From an uncultured Eubacterium sp. (GTDB lineage Bacteria > Bacillota > Clostridia > Oscillospirales > Acutalibacteraceae), in NCBI GenBank assembly GCA_910583925.1, contig CAJTZJ010000015.1, positions 1-47,370 of the forward strand: DNA of 47,370 nt, read 5' to 3'. Below, one piece after another: positions 1 through 8,169 of this stretch. The notes below the pieces were generated by a model. The model saw only the letters and a list, made by a program, of their open reading frames with translations, was not told the origin of the DNA and did no database searches. How positions within the stretch are numbered: the stretch's first letter is position 1; every line of letters starts with the position of its first letter. The position numbers and the translations under genes were made by a program.

Positions 1-4
1 AGGC

Positions 5-84
5 GGCCCTTATAGGGCCTGTGCAAACCACCAGTTCAACTGGTGGTTATGATTGTAAGGCAGAGTGTGTATGCACTTTGCCTT
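5..84. repeat. Three tandem hairpins, possible transposon end or REP-like element
   Basis: Three stem-loops follow one another at the window's left edge. The arms are 5-10/14-19 (6 bp, 3-nt loop), 26-34/40-48 (9 bp, extendable to a near-perfect 23-bp palindrome), and 57-67/74-84 (11 bp with one wobble). None has a T-run, so they are not ordinary terminators. Tandem small palindromes of this type occur at the ends of IS200/IS605-like elements and in REP sequences. No transposase is visible, and the element may continue beyond the window. The identity is inference only. Confidence 0.45.
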
Positions 85-134
85 TGCCTTTTGCAATTTG
101 TATATATTTGTGAACAGTTTTAAAAAAAATTATG

Positions 135-164
135 TTACATTTTCATAAAAAAAACGACTATATA
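135..164 (+). promoter_or_regulatory. Candidate promoter for the secreted-protein/ABC operon
   Basis: TTACAT at 135-140 and TATATA at 159-164 are separated by 18 bp, giving a leader of about 145 nt before the first gene at 316. A second TTGCAA-17-TATTAT pair (267-272, 290-295) lies so close to the ribosome-binding site that it would leave almost no leader. The stretch between 165 and 300 is AT-rich, with an isolated SD-like AGAGGTG before a two-codon ATG-GTT-TAA at 228-236. Nothing else is recognisable. Confidence 0.3.
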
Positions 165-315
165 TGTAAGAGGATATATTCTTCTGATAAAGTTTTATTA
201 AAATAAAAAATGAAAGAGGTGTTTCCAATGGTTTAATTAATCCGACTTCTGATACATAAATATTTATTGCAAAGCATACACAAATCAATTATTATAAAAG
301 AAAGGATAAAAATTT

Positions 316-753
316 ATGAAAAAATCAAAAAGAATAGCAGCTTTAATTGCTGCAGTGTTAATGGCTGTTACAGTATTTACCAGTGCGATGTATGTATCTG
401 CAGCAACCGTTATACCTAAATATGTTGGAGATTATTCATCAAGTGGATATACAATTTCCATGTATCGTTCAACATCTAATGTTCTTGTTTATGCAAAAAC
501 GGAATCTAAGGTAAAAGCAACAAGAATTGCAACGACAATTCTGACAACAGTTGTTGATAAAAAGGGAGAACAGGTTGCACCTGTAAATGTAGATAAGGGT
601 GTGGATAATGCTACATCATCGGGAGTTGCATCTGTATCCAGTACGGCAAAGGGCGGATACAAATTTACTAAGGTGAATATTTACCATGCTGCTTTATTTA
701 ACAATACAATTGTATCGCCTAACCCGGCAGTTTATACATATCCATTTTCATAA
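316..753 (+). CDS. Small secreted beta-rich protein, candidate exported effector/bacteriocin-like precursor
   Basis: I do not recognise a named family. The 145-residue product starts with KK-rich residues and a hydrophobic core (about 8-24), then an Ala-x-Ala-type signal-peptidase site near residue 29, so it should be secreted as a mature protein of about 115 residues. The mature part is rich in Ser/Thr/Val and alternates polar and hydrophobic residues. It has no cysteine, no lipobox and no LPXTG sorting signal, and it looks like a small beta-sandwich. An SD (AAAGGA, about 300-306) precedes the ATG. It leads an operon followed by a hairpin and by membrane-protein and ABC-transporter genes. 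That order resembles the structural-gene/ABC order of lactococcin-972-type loci. The resemblance is in layout and size, not in a sequence match I can demonstrate. Confidence 0.6.
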   Translation: MKKSKRIAALIAAVLMAVTVFTSAMYVSAATVIPKYVGDYSSSGYTISMYRSTSNVLVYAKTESKVKATRIATTILTTVVDKKGEQVAPVNVDKGVDNATSSGVASVSSTAKGGYKFTKVNIYHAALFNNTIVSPNPAVYTYPFS

Positions 754-766
754 ATTTAATTAGAAG

Positions 767-793
767 CAGGTCAGGGCTTTTGGCCTTGACCTG
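767..793 (+). promoter_or_regulatory. Intercistronic hairpin after the secreted-protein gene
   Basis: Arms 767-777 and 783-793 form an 11-bp stem with one G-T pair and a 5-nt loop, in the 57-bp gap between the first two genes. No T-run follows (the next bases are TAATGGG). It should therefore act as a 3'-end stabiliser, processing site or leaky terminator rather than a full stop. Such an element would let the small secreted protein be made in excess over the downstream membrane proteins. Confidence 0.55.
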
Positions 794-809
794 TAATGGG
801 AGTAATTAT

Positions 810-1394
810 ATGAAAAAGAAATTAGCGTTGAGTTTTACATTAATAATCGTTTTAATTGTATGTGTTTTTACGATTTGCTTTTATAGAAGTACATTAATTA
901 ATATTAAAAGTGATAAGTCAATTAATTCGCATCTAGCAGCTAATGAAGATAACCCGATTACAGTTCTTGCAATGAAAGAATATAATGATTATGTTGGAAT
1001 TCTATATACCGATTCATTTAATAAAGATAATAGTGGATATAGTTTTAGATATTTAAAAAAATGCAGTTTTGGTAAAAATCTGTATTATAATGAAGGCGGA
1101 AATCTCAATTCTAGTATTAATGGATTAAATTATTTTGAAATATATAATGATGAATATGACTTGTGTACATTATTTATTTTTGGTTTGGAAAGCGATTATA
1201 ATAAATGCAGTGTTTTTAGTATAGATACAGACCCAATAATGAAATTAGAGGAAATTAATATTGATGATTCACCATTTATAATTGCAAAAAACTATGATAT
1301 TACAAGTGAAAGCAACTGTATAACTGTATTTGATGGTTCGTTATCAACCGAGGATGTAGAACAAATGGCGGCTGGATTTGCATCAGATGACTGA
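810..1394 (+). CDS. Membrane-anchored extracytoplasmic protein of unknown function
   Basis: Unrecognised. The ATG at 810 is chosen over the upstream ATG at 780 because GGGAG (798-802) sits 7 nt before it and the product then begins with MKKK plus a hydrophobic segment (residues about 5-24), a signal anchor or uncleaved signal. The remaining 170 or so residues are Asn/Asp/Tyr-rich, acidic and predicted outside the membrane. The mid region has two cysteine-containing beta-type stretches. It lies between the secreted-protein gene and a lipoprotein gene, and its end overlaps nothing essential of the next gene once that gene's start is set at 1438. Position suggests an accessory or immunity-type partner of the transporter encoded downstream. 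That role is inference. Confidence 0.6.
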   Translation: MKKKLALSFTLIIVLIVCVFTICFYRSTLINIKSDKSINSHLAANEDNPITVLAMKEYNDYVGILYTDSFNKDNSGYSFRYLKKCSFGKNLYYNEGGNLNSSINGLNYFEIYNDEYDLCTLFIFGLESDYNKCSVFSIDTDPIMKLEEINIDDSPFIIAKNYDITSESNCITVFDGSLSTEDVEQMAAGFASDD

Positions 1395-1437
1395 TATAAA
1401 TAAATTAAAATTATTAAAGAAAAGCAAGGGAGTGCGT

Positions 1438-2613
1438 ATGAGCAAGAAATATAATATTATAACAGCTATAATAACAGTTGTTATTATATTATTTACAGGC
1501 TGTTCATCAAATCAAATTAATGTAAATATAAATCAAAATTCTGAAGAATATATTGCGAATGAAGATTTTCAAAATTATATTGATTCATTTTCTTCATTTA
1601 TTAAGGTTGATGGCGGATACTATTTTATAACGGATTTAAAGCTGTACTTTTATGATACAGAAAAAAAAGAGTCATATCTCGTGTGCAGTAAAACAAATTG
1701 TAAGCATCAGAACTCAGATTGCTTAGCATATTTATCTCCATTTCAGTTTTATCATGGTATGAGTGTTAGGTACTACGATAATAATATTTATATTTTAGGG
1801 TATGAACAAGAGAAAACAGTAAAACATAATTATATTTTTCAGTTTTCACTTAATAACTTCAAAAGAAAGAAAGCCGCATATTTGTTTGATAGCAGTGGAC
1901 AGATATCAACATTATTTATTGTTCACAGAGGATATGTATATTATGTTAATTGTACATATGAAATGAAAGAAAATACTGTTTCAATTTTTAGAGTTAAGCT
2001 TGGTGAAATAGAAAAAAATGCTCCTCAAAAAATATTTGAGTTTAGTGGTATAGGTACAAATATATTTGGATTAAGTGCTTATGGAAATAAACTGTTTTTT
2101 ATGACATCTTCTTATGAGGACGAAGCAGGAAATGGTTACAATTCCATTTTAAATTATATGGATATACATACATTGGAAACAAATCAGATTCCCGAAAGAA
2201 AATATTCTCATACTGCTGACAGCGGAAAGGTTTATTACGGAAAAGATGAAAAAACAGTTGAATGTTATGATTTAAAAACAAAGGAAACAACATTTTTTTG
2301 TAATATAAATGGCCCTTGCTATATTTCTGCTGACAGCAAGTATATTTATTTTGATAACAAACAAAAGATGTATATTGATGAAAACTTCAAGGACAGAAAA
2401 ATATATGTTTATGACAAAAGCGGAAATTATATAACGGAAATTGTACCGAAAAATCCGGAGGATGATTGCTATTTCGGCGGAGATGATGTAATGATTTTTA
2501 AGGAGATTACGGTTACAGGTGAGGTTGTGGAATCAGAAGGCGCAAAGGGATACTATGTACTTGATAAATCACAGATTACCTCGCCCGATAAGCAATTTAT
2601 TGATATGGAATAA
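1438..2613 (+). CDS. Lipoprotein with beta-propeller-like (DUF5050-type) repeats
   Basis: The start at 1438 is preferred to the longer frame from 1378 because GGGAG lies 5 nt upstream of it and it yields a proper lipoprotein signal: MSKK, hydrophobic residues 7-18, then F-T-G-C with Cys22 as the lipidation site. The 391-residue product contains repeated YYF/YIYF-type strands separated by about 40-50 residues ('GGYYFITD', 'NNIYILG', 'GYVYYVN', 'NKLFFMT', 'GKVYYGK', 'KYIYFDN'). This pattern is typical of TolB/DUF5050-like propellers anchored on the outer membrane face of Firmicutes. Within this operon it may bind substrate or shield the transporter. A lipoprotein is well supported; the fold is likely; the role is unknown. 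Confidence 0.65.
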   Translation: MSKKYNIITAIITVVIILFTGCSSNQINVNINQNSEEYIANEDFQNYIDSFSSFIKVDGGYYFITDLKLYFYDTEKKESYLVCSKTNCKHQNSDCLAYLSPFQFYHGMSVRYYDNNIYILGYEQEKTVKHNYIFQFSLNNFKRKKAAYLFDSSGQISTLFIVHRGYVYYVNCTYEMKENTVSIFRVKLGEIEKNAPQKIFEFSGIGTNIFGLSAYGNKLFFMTSSYEDEAGNGYNSILNYMDIHTLETNQIPERKYSHTADSGKVYYGKDEKTVECYDLKTKETTFFCNINGPCYISADSKYIYFDNKQKMYIDENFKDRKIYVYDKSGNYITEIVPKNPEDDCYFGGDDVMIFKEITVTGEVVESEGAKGYYVLDKSQITSPDKQFIDME

Positions 2614-2619
2614 TTCTTT

Positions 2620-5016
2620 ATGGAGCTATGCAGAATATTTAAAAACAAAAAATTTATTGCAGCAGTAATTTCATTATTACTGCTTAATTGTGTTGCTTTT
2701 TACATAACTCAGCAAAAAAATATTGAAGATTTTGGAATAAGGATTGATACCTATGCTGAAGTGTTTGATGATAATTCCTATATTTTTTCAAAGTCTGATT
2801 CTGATGATTTAATCATTGAAAAACGCAACGAATTTCAGATTCTGAAAAGCTTTGCAGATATAGAAAAGCTTAAGGTTGAAAATGCCGAGGAATACGAGTA
2901 TTTTGCTGAGGAGGAAGCATTGCTAATTCAGGAAAATCCTGTATTGTATAAGGAATATAAAGACAGAGTATATTCCTATGAGGAGCTTTCTGCATTAACG
3001 GAATTTTATTCTCATTTTTCATATCAGCTTGAATATCAGAATGGTTATAAAGATTATATTGATTCAATACTTGAAAACGGCAGGGAATTATCATCGAAAA
3101 AGCTTTTTTCCGATAAAAATTCTTTTTCCTATAAATCTATTCAAAAGTCAACAGAAGATTTTTCTAAGAACAGAGATTTGGATTTAACCTTAGTTAATGA
3201 TTTACCTGTTCGATCCGTTTTAAATTATCAAACCGGCGATTTTATTCTTATTTTACTGTGTGTTTTTCTTGCGGTAAGTTTTCTGGCGGAAAGAAATGTT
3301 AATTTTCTGATTCATACCTGCAAGAACGGACGAAGTATATTGAGGTTGAAGCAGATTCCCATTTTGATTTTGTTTTCTGCCTTGTGCTCTGCTTTACTTT
3401 ATATATCTGAATTGTTTATTTCATTCAAAATCTATAATGCACCGCTTAATTTATATGCTGCAATACAATCATCAGATATATTTTCGGATTGTATTCTGCA
3501 CATAAATTTTTTACAGTTGTTTGCAATACATATTGTTTTCAAGGCAATTTTTGCTGTTATGATTGCTGTTGTTATCTGGTTTTTTATTTCATTAAGCAGC
3601 AATATCATTCTGGCTAGCGGTATTGCAGGAATAACAGCGGCAGCAGAGTTGCTGCTTTATAAAAATATTTCTGTTCAAAGCAATTTATCCTTTTTTAAAA
3701 TATTCAACATATTTACGCTTTTTGATTACAAGAGCATAACGGATTATAGCTTAATTTCTCTTTTTTCTGTTCCTGTCAGAGCAGATACAATTGTTTGGAT
3801 GATTGTATTGCTGATCACTTTTATTGCTTCGGGATTGGTTATTATCAGTGAAAAACACAATTATCCTATAAAGACACCTAAAAAGGTTTTTCGCATTATA
3901 TATGTTTTGTTTAACAGATTGTCTGTATTATATACTAAGATACAAAGCGTTTTCTATGCGGGCAGATTTGAAACCTATAAAATAATGCACACGGGAAAAG
4001 GATTACTTGTTGCAGTTGCTTTTATTGCGGTAATTGTATTCAGCTTCAATACAAATACGCTTGTTTTTTCATCAACAGAGCTGTTTTTGAAGGATTATTA
4101 TGAGGAATACGGCGGTGAGCTTGATGATGCGGTTTATAACAGTATTGATAAAATGAAGCTTGAACTTAAGGCGGTTGAAGCGGAATTTAATCTTAAAAGC
4201 GAAGCATATGCCGACGGGGAAATTTCTATTGAAGAATACGAACTTGCAAAAGCAAAAAATGATGCGTATGATACGCAGAGAAAAGCCGTTGATAAGCTGA
4301 CAGAGCAGATTAGCAGAATCGAACAGCTTTCCGATAAGGGAATAAAACCGGTGCTTATAAATGAAACAGGCTATAATAATCTGTTTTTTAAACAAAGCAA
4401 TCAAACGGAAATTTTGCTTTTAATCTGTGCGGTGGTTATGATCCTGTCTTCGGTATTTTCTATCGAAAAGGCATCAAATATGCTGACACTCAACCATTGC
4501 TCAAAAAACGGCAGAAAGCAGTTGTATTTAAAAAAGATACTTACAGTTATTCCAAAAACCTTTGTATTGACTTTACTATCGTATTTATCTTTTTTTATTC
4601 AGAATAATTATCTTTATGAGCTTGGCAATCTGAATGCGGATATTCAAAATCTGCAATGTTTGCAGGATATCGGCTTAAATATAAGAATTTTTGAATATAT
4701 TATCTTGAATTTTGTTTTTGAATTTATATTTGTAACGGTTATCGGTCTGATAATCGCTGCACTATCGGCATTTATGTCACAGCTTGCAGCAATCATTATA
4801 TCGGCGTGTATATTTGTACTGCCAAGTGCGCTTTATATGATAAATATTTATTCGGTAAAGGCAATATCGGTATCCTTTTTGTTTAATTTTAATTCGCTGA
4901 TTTTGGATAAAGGCATCAGCCTGAATAGCTTTATTCTGCATTTTGTTTTAATCCTGATTTGTATTGGATTGCTTTGCTTATGTCAAAGAAGATGGTGTTT
5001 AACGAGGGGTAGGTAG
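2620..5016 (+). CDS. Duplicated ABC-2-type permease with two large extracytoplasmic loops
   Basis: The 798-residue membrane protein has two homologous-looking halves. The first has TM1 at about 11-30, an outside domain of about 175 residues, then five TM segments between about 207 and 410. The second has a TM at about 460-482, an outside coiled-coil-prone region (about 490-590, Glu/Lys-rich), then five TM segments from about 598 to 790. Both halves carry a similar cytoplasmic motif, a Cys-x-NGR-x2-L-x-LK-x-I pattern near residues 234-246 and 627-640, which supports an internal duplication. So one polypeptide would supply both permease halves for the ATPase encoded 3 bp downstream. The SD is weak, and translation probably couples to the lipoprotein gene 6 bp upstream. 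Family: ABC-2/BcrB-like or bacteriocin-associated permease. Confidence 0.7.
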   Translation: MELCRIFKNKKFIAAVISLLLLNCVAFYITQQKNIEDFGIRIDTYAEVFDDNSYIFSKSDSDDLIIEKRNEFQILKSFADIEKLKVENAEEYEYFAEEEALLIQENPVLYKEYKDRVYSYEELSALTEFYSHFSYQLEYQNGYKDYIDSILENGRELSSKKLFSDKNSFSYKSIQKSTEDFSKNRDLDLTLVNDLPVRSVLNYQTGDFILILLCVFLAVSFLAERNVNFLIHTCKNGRSILRLKQIPILILFSALCSALLYISELFISFKIYNAPLNLYAAIQSSDIFSDCILHINFLQLFAIHIVFKAIFAVMIAVVIWFFISLSSNIILASGIAGITAAAELLLYKNISVQSNLSFFKIFNIFTLFDYKSITDYSLISLFSVPVRADTIVWMIVLLITFIASGLVIISEKHNYPIKTPKKVFRIIYVLFNRLSVLYTKIQSVFYAGRFETYKIMHTGKGLLVAVAFIAVIVFSFNTNTLVFSSTELFLKDYYEEYGGELDDAVYNSIDKMKLELKAVEAEFNLKSEAYADGEISIEEYELAKAKNDAYDTQRKAVDKLTEQISRIEQLSDKGIKPVLINETGYNNLFFKQSNQTEILLLICAVVMILSSVFSIEKASNMLTLNHCSKNGRKQLYLKKILTVIPKTFVLTLLSYLSFFIQNNYLYELGNLNADIQNLQCLQDIGLNIRIFEYIILNFVFEFIFVTVIGLIIAALSAFMSQLAAIIISACIFVLPSALYMINIYSVKAISVSFLFNFNSLILDKGISLNSFILHFVLILICIGLLCLCQRRWCLTRGR

Positions 5017-5019
5017 TAT

Positions 5020-5883
5020 ATGAAAATAGAAATAAAAAATCTGACAAAAGCATATGGCAGCAATATGGCTGTGCATGATTTGACGCTTACTTTAAGCGAG
5101 GGGATATACGGAATACTAGGCCCGAACGGATCTGGAAAAACCACACTGATAAATCTTATTACCGATAATGTAAAACGAACCTCGGGTGAAATATTGACAG
5201 ATAATAAGGATATATTATCAATGGGCGCGAAATATCGTGATTTAATAGGATATATGCCGCAGCAGCAGGCTCTTTATAATGATTTCAGCGCTTATATGTA
5301 TCTGAAATATATGTGTTCGGTTAAAGGAATAAAGCATAATAATGCGTTGATTGACGATATGCTGAAAAAGGTTAACCTGTATGATGTGAGAAATTCAAAG
5401 ACCGGTACATTTTCCGGCGGAATGAAACAGCGTTTGCTGTTTGCGCAGGCACTGCTTAATGATCCTAAAATATTGATTCTTGATGAGCCTACTGCAGGGC
5501 TTGACCCTAAGGAAAGAATCAATTTCCGCAATCTGCTGGCAGAATTATCGAAGGATAAAATTATTCTTTTGGCAACCCATATTGTGTCTGATATTGAGTG
5601 CATTGCTGATGAGGTAATTTTGCTGAAAAAAGGCAATTTGGTAAAAAAGGATACGCCCGAAAATCTTATGAAAAGCGTATCCGATAAGGTGTTTGAAATC
5701 AGGGGAGCCAAGGAAGAACTCTTATTGCTTCAACATAAAGTAGGGCTCGGCAATATCATTCACGATCAAAATGGCATTTCATTAAGAATTGTAACGGATA
5801 CTCCCAAGGAAAATTATATTTCTGTCAAGAATAATATTTCTCTTGAGGATGTTTATTTGTATTATTTTGAATATTTAAAATAG
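5020..5883 (+). CDS. ABC transporter ATP-binding protein
   Basis: All nucleotide-binding motifs are present in 287 residues: Walker A GPNGSGKT (34-41), Q-loop Gln81, signature FSGGMKQR (131-138), Walker B ILILDEP (151-157), D-loop LDP (161-163) and switch His187. A C-terminal extension of about 75 residues follows the core. That is typical of ATPases serving ABC-2 permeases (BcrA/CcmA/DrrA group), used in lantibiotic self-protection, antibiotic export and peptide secretion. It begins 3 bp after the permease gene and ends the operon just before a hairpin terminator. It is the energy subunit of the complex with the 798-residue permease. Transport direction is inferred as export, since no extracellular solute-binding protein of the classical type is encoded. 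Confidence 0.9.
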   Translation: MKIEIKNLTKAYGSNMAVHDLTLTLSEGIYGILGPNGSGKTTLINLITDNVKRTSGEILTDNKDILSMGAKYRDLIGYMPQQQALYNDFSAYMYLKYMCSVKGIKHNNALIDDMLKKVNLYDVRNSKTGTFSGGMKQRLLFAQALLNDPKILILDEPTAGLDPKERINFRNLLAELSKDKIILLATHIVSDIECIADEVILLKKGNLVKKDTPENLMKSVSDKVFEIRGAKEELLLLQHKVGLGNIIHDQNGISLRIVTDTPKENYISVKNNISLEDVYLYYFEYLK

Positions 5884-5916
5884 AGCATTGTGTATTTTGC
5901 ATTCTGCTTTTGTATG

Positions 5917-5949
5917 GAAACCGCTGTGCATTCAATGTGCAGCGGTTTC
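5917..5949 (+). terminator. Terminator of the ABC operon
   Basis: A perfect 10-bp stem, 5917-5926 with 5940-5949, closes a loop that can pair further, and is followed by TCTCTT. The T-run is weak but the position directly after the ATPase gene fits. Confidence 0.65.
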
Positions 5950-5951
5950 TC

Positions 5952-5980
5952 TTGACATCGGGAATTTAATGTATAATAAT
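5952..5980 (+). promoter_or_regulatory. Promoter of the GH27/nucleoside phosphorylase operon
   Basis: A consensus TTGACA (5952-5957) is followed by TATAATAAT (5972-5980). Spacing is 14 bp to TATAAT or 17 bp to AATAAT, so the second is the better -10. The SD AGGAAAGGA follows at about 5997-6005. Confidence 0.65.
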
Positions 5981-6015
5981 GTAAATAGAATTGTATAAGG
6001 AAAGGAAAATTTGTT

Positions 6016-7323
6016 ATGCACGGAAGGTTTGCAAAAACACCGCCGCTTGGTTGGAACAGCTGGGACTGCTTCGGCGCAGCCGTTAATGAAAAACAGCTTC
6101 GAGAAAATGCCGATTATATGGCAAAATATTTGAAGCCGTTTGGCTGGGAATATATTGTTTGTGATATTCAATGGTATGAGCCGAAGGCAAAAAGCAATGA
6201 TTATAATAATTTCACAGAGCTTAATACAGATGAATATGGCAGATTAATGCCTGCAGAAAATCGTTTTCCGAGTGCCGGAAACGGAAAGGGATTTAAGGAA
6301 ATTGCCGATTACTGTCACAGCCTTGGTCTTAAATTCGGTATACATATTATGAGAGGTGTTCCGCGCTGTGCGGTTCATGCAAATCTGCCTATAAAAAACA
6401 GTGCCTTTACCTGCAGAGAGATTGCGCATCATTTTTCGGTCTGCTCATGGAATACAGATATGTATGGCTGTAAAAATACTTCTGCTGCACAGGAATATTA
6501 TAATTCCATATTTGAGTTATATGCCGCATGGGGTGTGGATTTTATCAAATGCGATGATATCTGCGTAACGGAATTCAGGCAGTGGGATAATCCTTATTCG
6601 GCGGATTATGAAATTGAAATGATAAGAAAAGCAATTGATAACTGCGGCAGAGATATGGTGCTTTCACTTTCTCCCGGTCCTGCTCATATTGACAATGCAG
6701 ATCATCTTTCAAAAAACGCAAATATGTGGCGTATGACAGGCGATTTCTGGGATCAGTGGGATAAGCTTCATGATATGTTTTCCCGCTGTTATACCTGGCA
6801 GAATTATGTTGGCAGCGGCAGATGGCCCGATTGCGATATGCTCCCTTTGGGCAGGCTTTCAAAAAATGCACCGTGCCATGGCAATGCAGACAGATATACA
6901 AATTTTACAAAGCCGGAACAGATTACAATGATGACCTTGTGGGGAATTTTCAGAAGTCCGCTTATGTTCGGCGGAAATATGCCCGAAAATGATGAATGGA
7001 CTCTTTCACTTTTAACAAATGAAGAATATATGAAAATGCACCGCTTATCCTATGGTGCGCATCAGTTATTAAGAAAAGAGAAAAACGGAAAGGGTACAAT
7101 AATATGGGTAAGCAACGGCAAAAAATGCAAATATATTGCCGTATTCAATACAGAGAACAAGGAAAGAAATATTTCTGTTGATTTAAAGGAAGTTCTTATG
7201 CCGGATACATATTATAATGCCTATAATATTTGGAAAAAGGAAAGTATGGGTAAGGTTAAAAATACATTGAAAGCAGCTGTTGCTCCGCATGGTGCAGGGC
7301 TTTATAAAATTACAGTTTTTTAG
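6016..7323 (+). CDS. Glycoside hydrolase family 27-like enzyme (alpha-galactosidase family), cytoplasmic
   Basis: The N-terminal PPLGWNSW motif (9-16) is the hallmark of GH27. The barrel continues with the nucleophile motif KCDD (178-181; Asp180 expected to be catalytic), the WRMTGD stretch carrying the probable acid/base Asp243, and a GRWPDCDMLPLG segment near 268-279 that matches the family's W-N-D-P-D-M-L-like motif. A small C-terminal beta domain (about 350-435) follows. There is no signal peptide, so it acts on imported oligosaccharides. GH27 includes alpha-galactosidases, alpha-N-acetylgalactosaminidases, isomalto-dextranases and beta-L-arabinopyranosidases. Substrate cannot be fixed from sequence alone. 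A strong promoter and SD precede it, and the gene for a nucleoside phosphorylase follows after 10 bp. Confidence 0.85.
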   Translation: MHGRFAKTPPLGWNSWDCFGAAVNEKQLRENADYMAKYLKPFGWEYIVCDIQWYEPKAKSNDYNNFTELNTDEYGRLMPAENRFPSAGNGKGFKEIADYCHSLGLKFGIHIMRGVPRCAVHANLPIKNSAFTCREIAHHFSVCSWNTDMYGCKNTSAAQEYYNSIFELYAAWGVDFIKCDDICVTEFRQWDNPYSADYEIEMIRKAIDNCGRDMVLSLSPGPAHIDNADHLSKNANMWRMTGDFWDQWDKLHDMFSRCYTWQNYVGSGRWPDCDMLPLGRLSKNAPCHGNADRYTNFTKPEQITMMTLWGIFRSPLMFGGNMPENDEWTLSLLTNEEYMKMHRLSYGAHQLLRKEKNGKGTIIWVSNGKKCKYIAVFNTENKERNISVDLKEVLMPDTYYNAYNIWKKESMGKVKNTLKAAVAPHGAGLYKITVF

Positions 7324-7333
7324 GATAATCATT

Positions 7334-8089
7334 ATGTGGAAGTTTAAAGAGGATAACACATCTGCTGTTATCACTGCCGTAAAGCATATTCAAAGCAATC
7401 GTAAAAAAGGCGGTACTGTATTACCGGAAACGGCAATATTGTTTTATATGCACAGCGGTGTTGATTATTTAAAAAAGCATTATAGAAGTCAGCTGATTAC
7501 CGATAGCTTTCCAAGCTTTCTGCATTCCCGTGCGATTTACAAATTGAAAAAATATGATATTTGTTTTTTACACGGCGGCTGGGGTGCACCCATGGCTGTT
7601 GATACACTTGAAACGCTTAATGCTTTGGGTGTTAAGAATGTGGTGTCGGTTGGAATGTTCGGGGCTTTCTCGGAAAAGATAAGCAGCGGAGCGATTCTTG
7701 TTCCGAATAAGGCTTTCAGTGAAGAGGGAACCTCTCTTCACTACTATGAAAAAAGAGAAGATTTTTATCCGAACGATGAATTACACGGCAAAGCTTTGAA
7801 GCATATAGAAAATTCGGTGTCTTTTCCCATCGTTTCAACAGATGCGGTATATCGTCAAACCTTTTATAAGGAAAATCTATGGCGTGATAAGGGCGCAGTC
7901 GGTGTTGATATGGAAACGGCTGCCCTTTTCAGTGTTGGTGAATATTTAGGAATGAATATGGTTAGTGTTCTTATTGCTTCAGATAAGCATCCGGTTAAAG
8001 AAACGGATATGGACTGGAAATGGACAATGACAAAAGAAATGCGGTATGATTTCTTTGAAAAGTGTATTCGTTTTGCAAAGAGGATTTAG
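7334..8089 (+). CDS. Nucleoside phosphorylase (PNP/UDP superfamily)
   Basis: The start is set at 7334, where TAGGAT lies just upstream. The longer frame from 7280 would run inside the end of the GH27 gene. The 251-residue product has the fold's markers: an N-terminal segment, the phosphate/base-region strand VVSVGMFGAF (about 103-112), and the ribose-binding GVDMETAAL (190-198) with Glu194 contacting the 2'-hydroxyl in family members. These point to phosphorolysis of a purine nucleoside or uridine to base plus ribose-1-phosphate. The usual GTSGG-type loop is altered here, so substrate class is open. Pairing with a glycosidase in one transcript suggests carbohydrate/nucleoside salvage, but that is only context. 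Confidence 0.8.
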   Translation: MWKFKEDNTSAVITAVKHIQSNRKKGGTVLPETAILFYMHSGVDYLKKHYRSQLITDSFPSFLHSRAIYKLKKYDICFLHGGWGAPMAVDTLETLNALGVKNVVSVGMFGAFSEKISSGAILVPNKAFSEEGTSLHYYEKREDFYPNDELHGKALKHIENSVSFPIVSTDAVYRQTFYKENLWRDKGAVGVDMETAALFSVGEYLGMNMVSVLIASDKHPVKETDMDWKWTMTKEMRYDFFEKCIRFAKRI

Positions 8090-8169
8090 CTATAAAAATA
8101 TTATAGATCAATAAAAGCGGGTAAGTGTTCGTCATACAATTATATTATTAAAAATTCAGGAGATTTATT

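Noticed and set aside
228..236. SD-like AGAGGTG followed by ATG-GTT-TAA
   Set aside because: Two codons cannot be called a gene; probably chance or a remnant.
267..295. TTGCAA-17-TATTAT promoter for the gene at 316
   Set aside because: The transcription start would fall inside or next to the SD, leaving no usable leader. Kept only as an alternative in the promoter entry.
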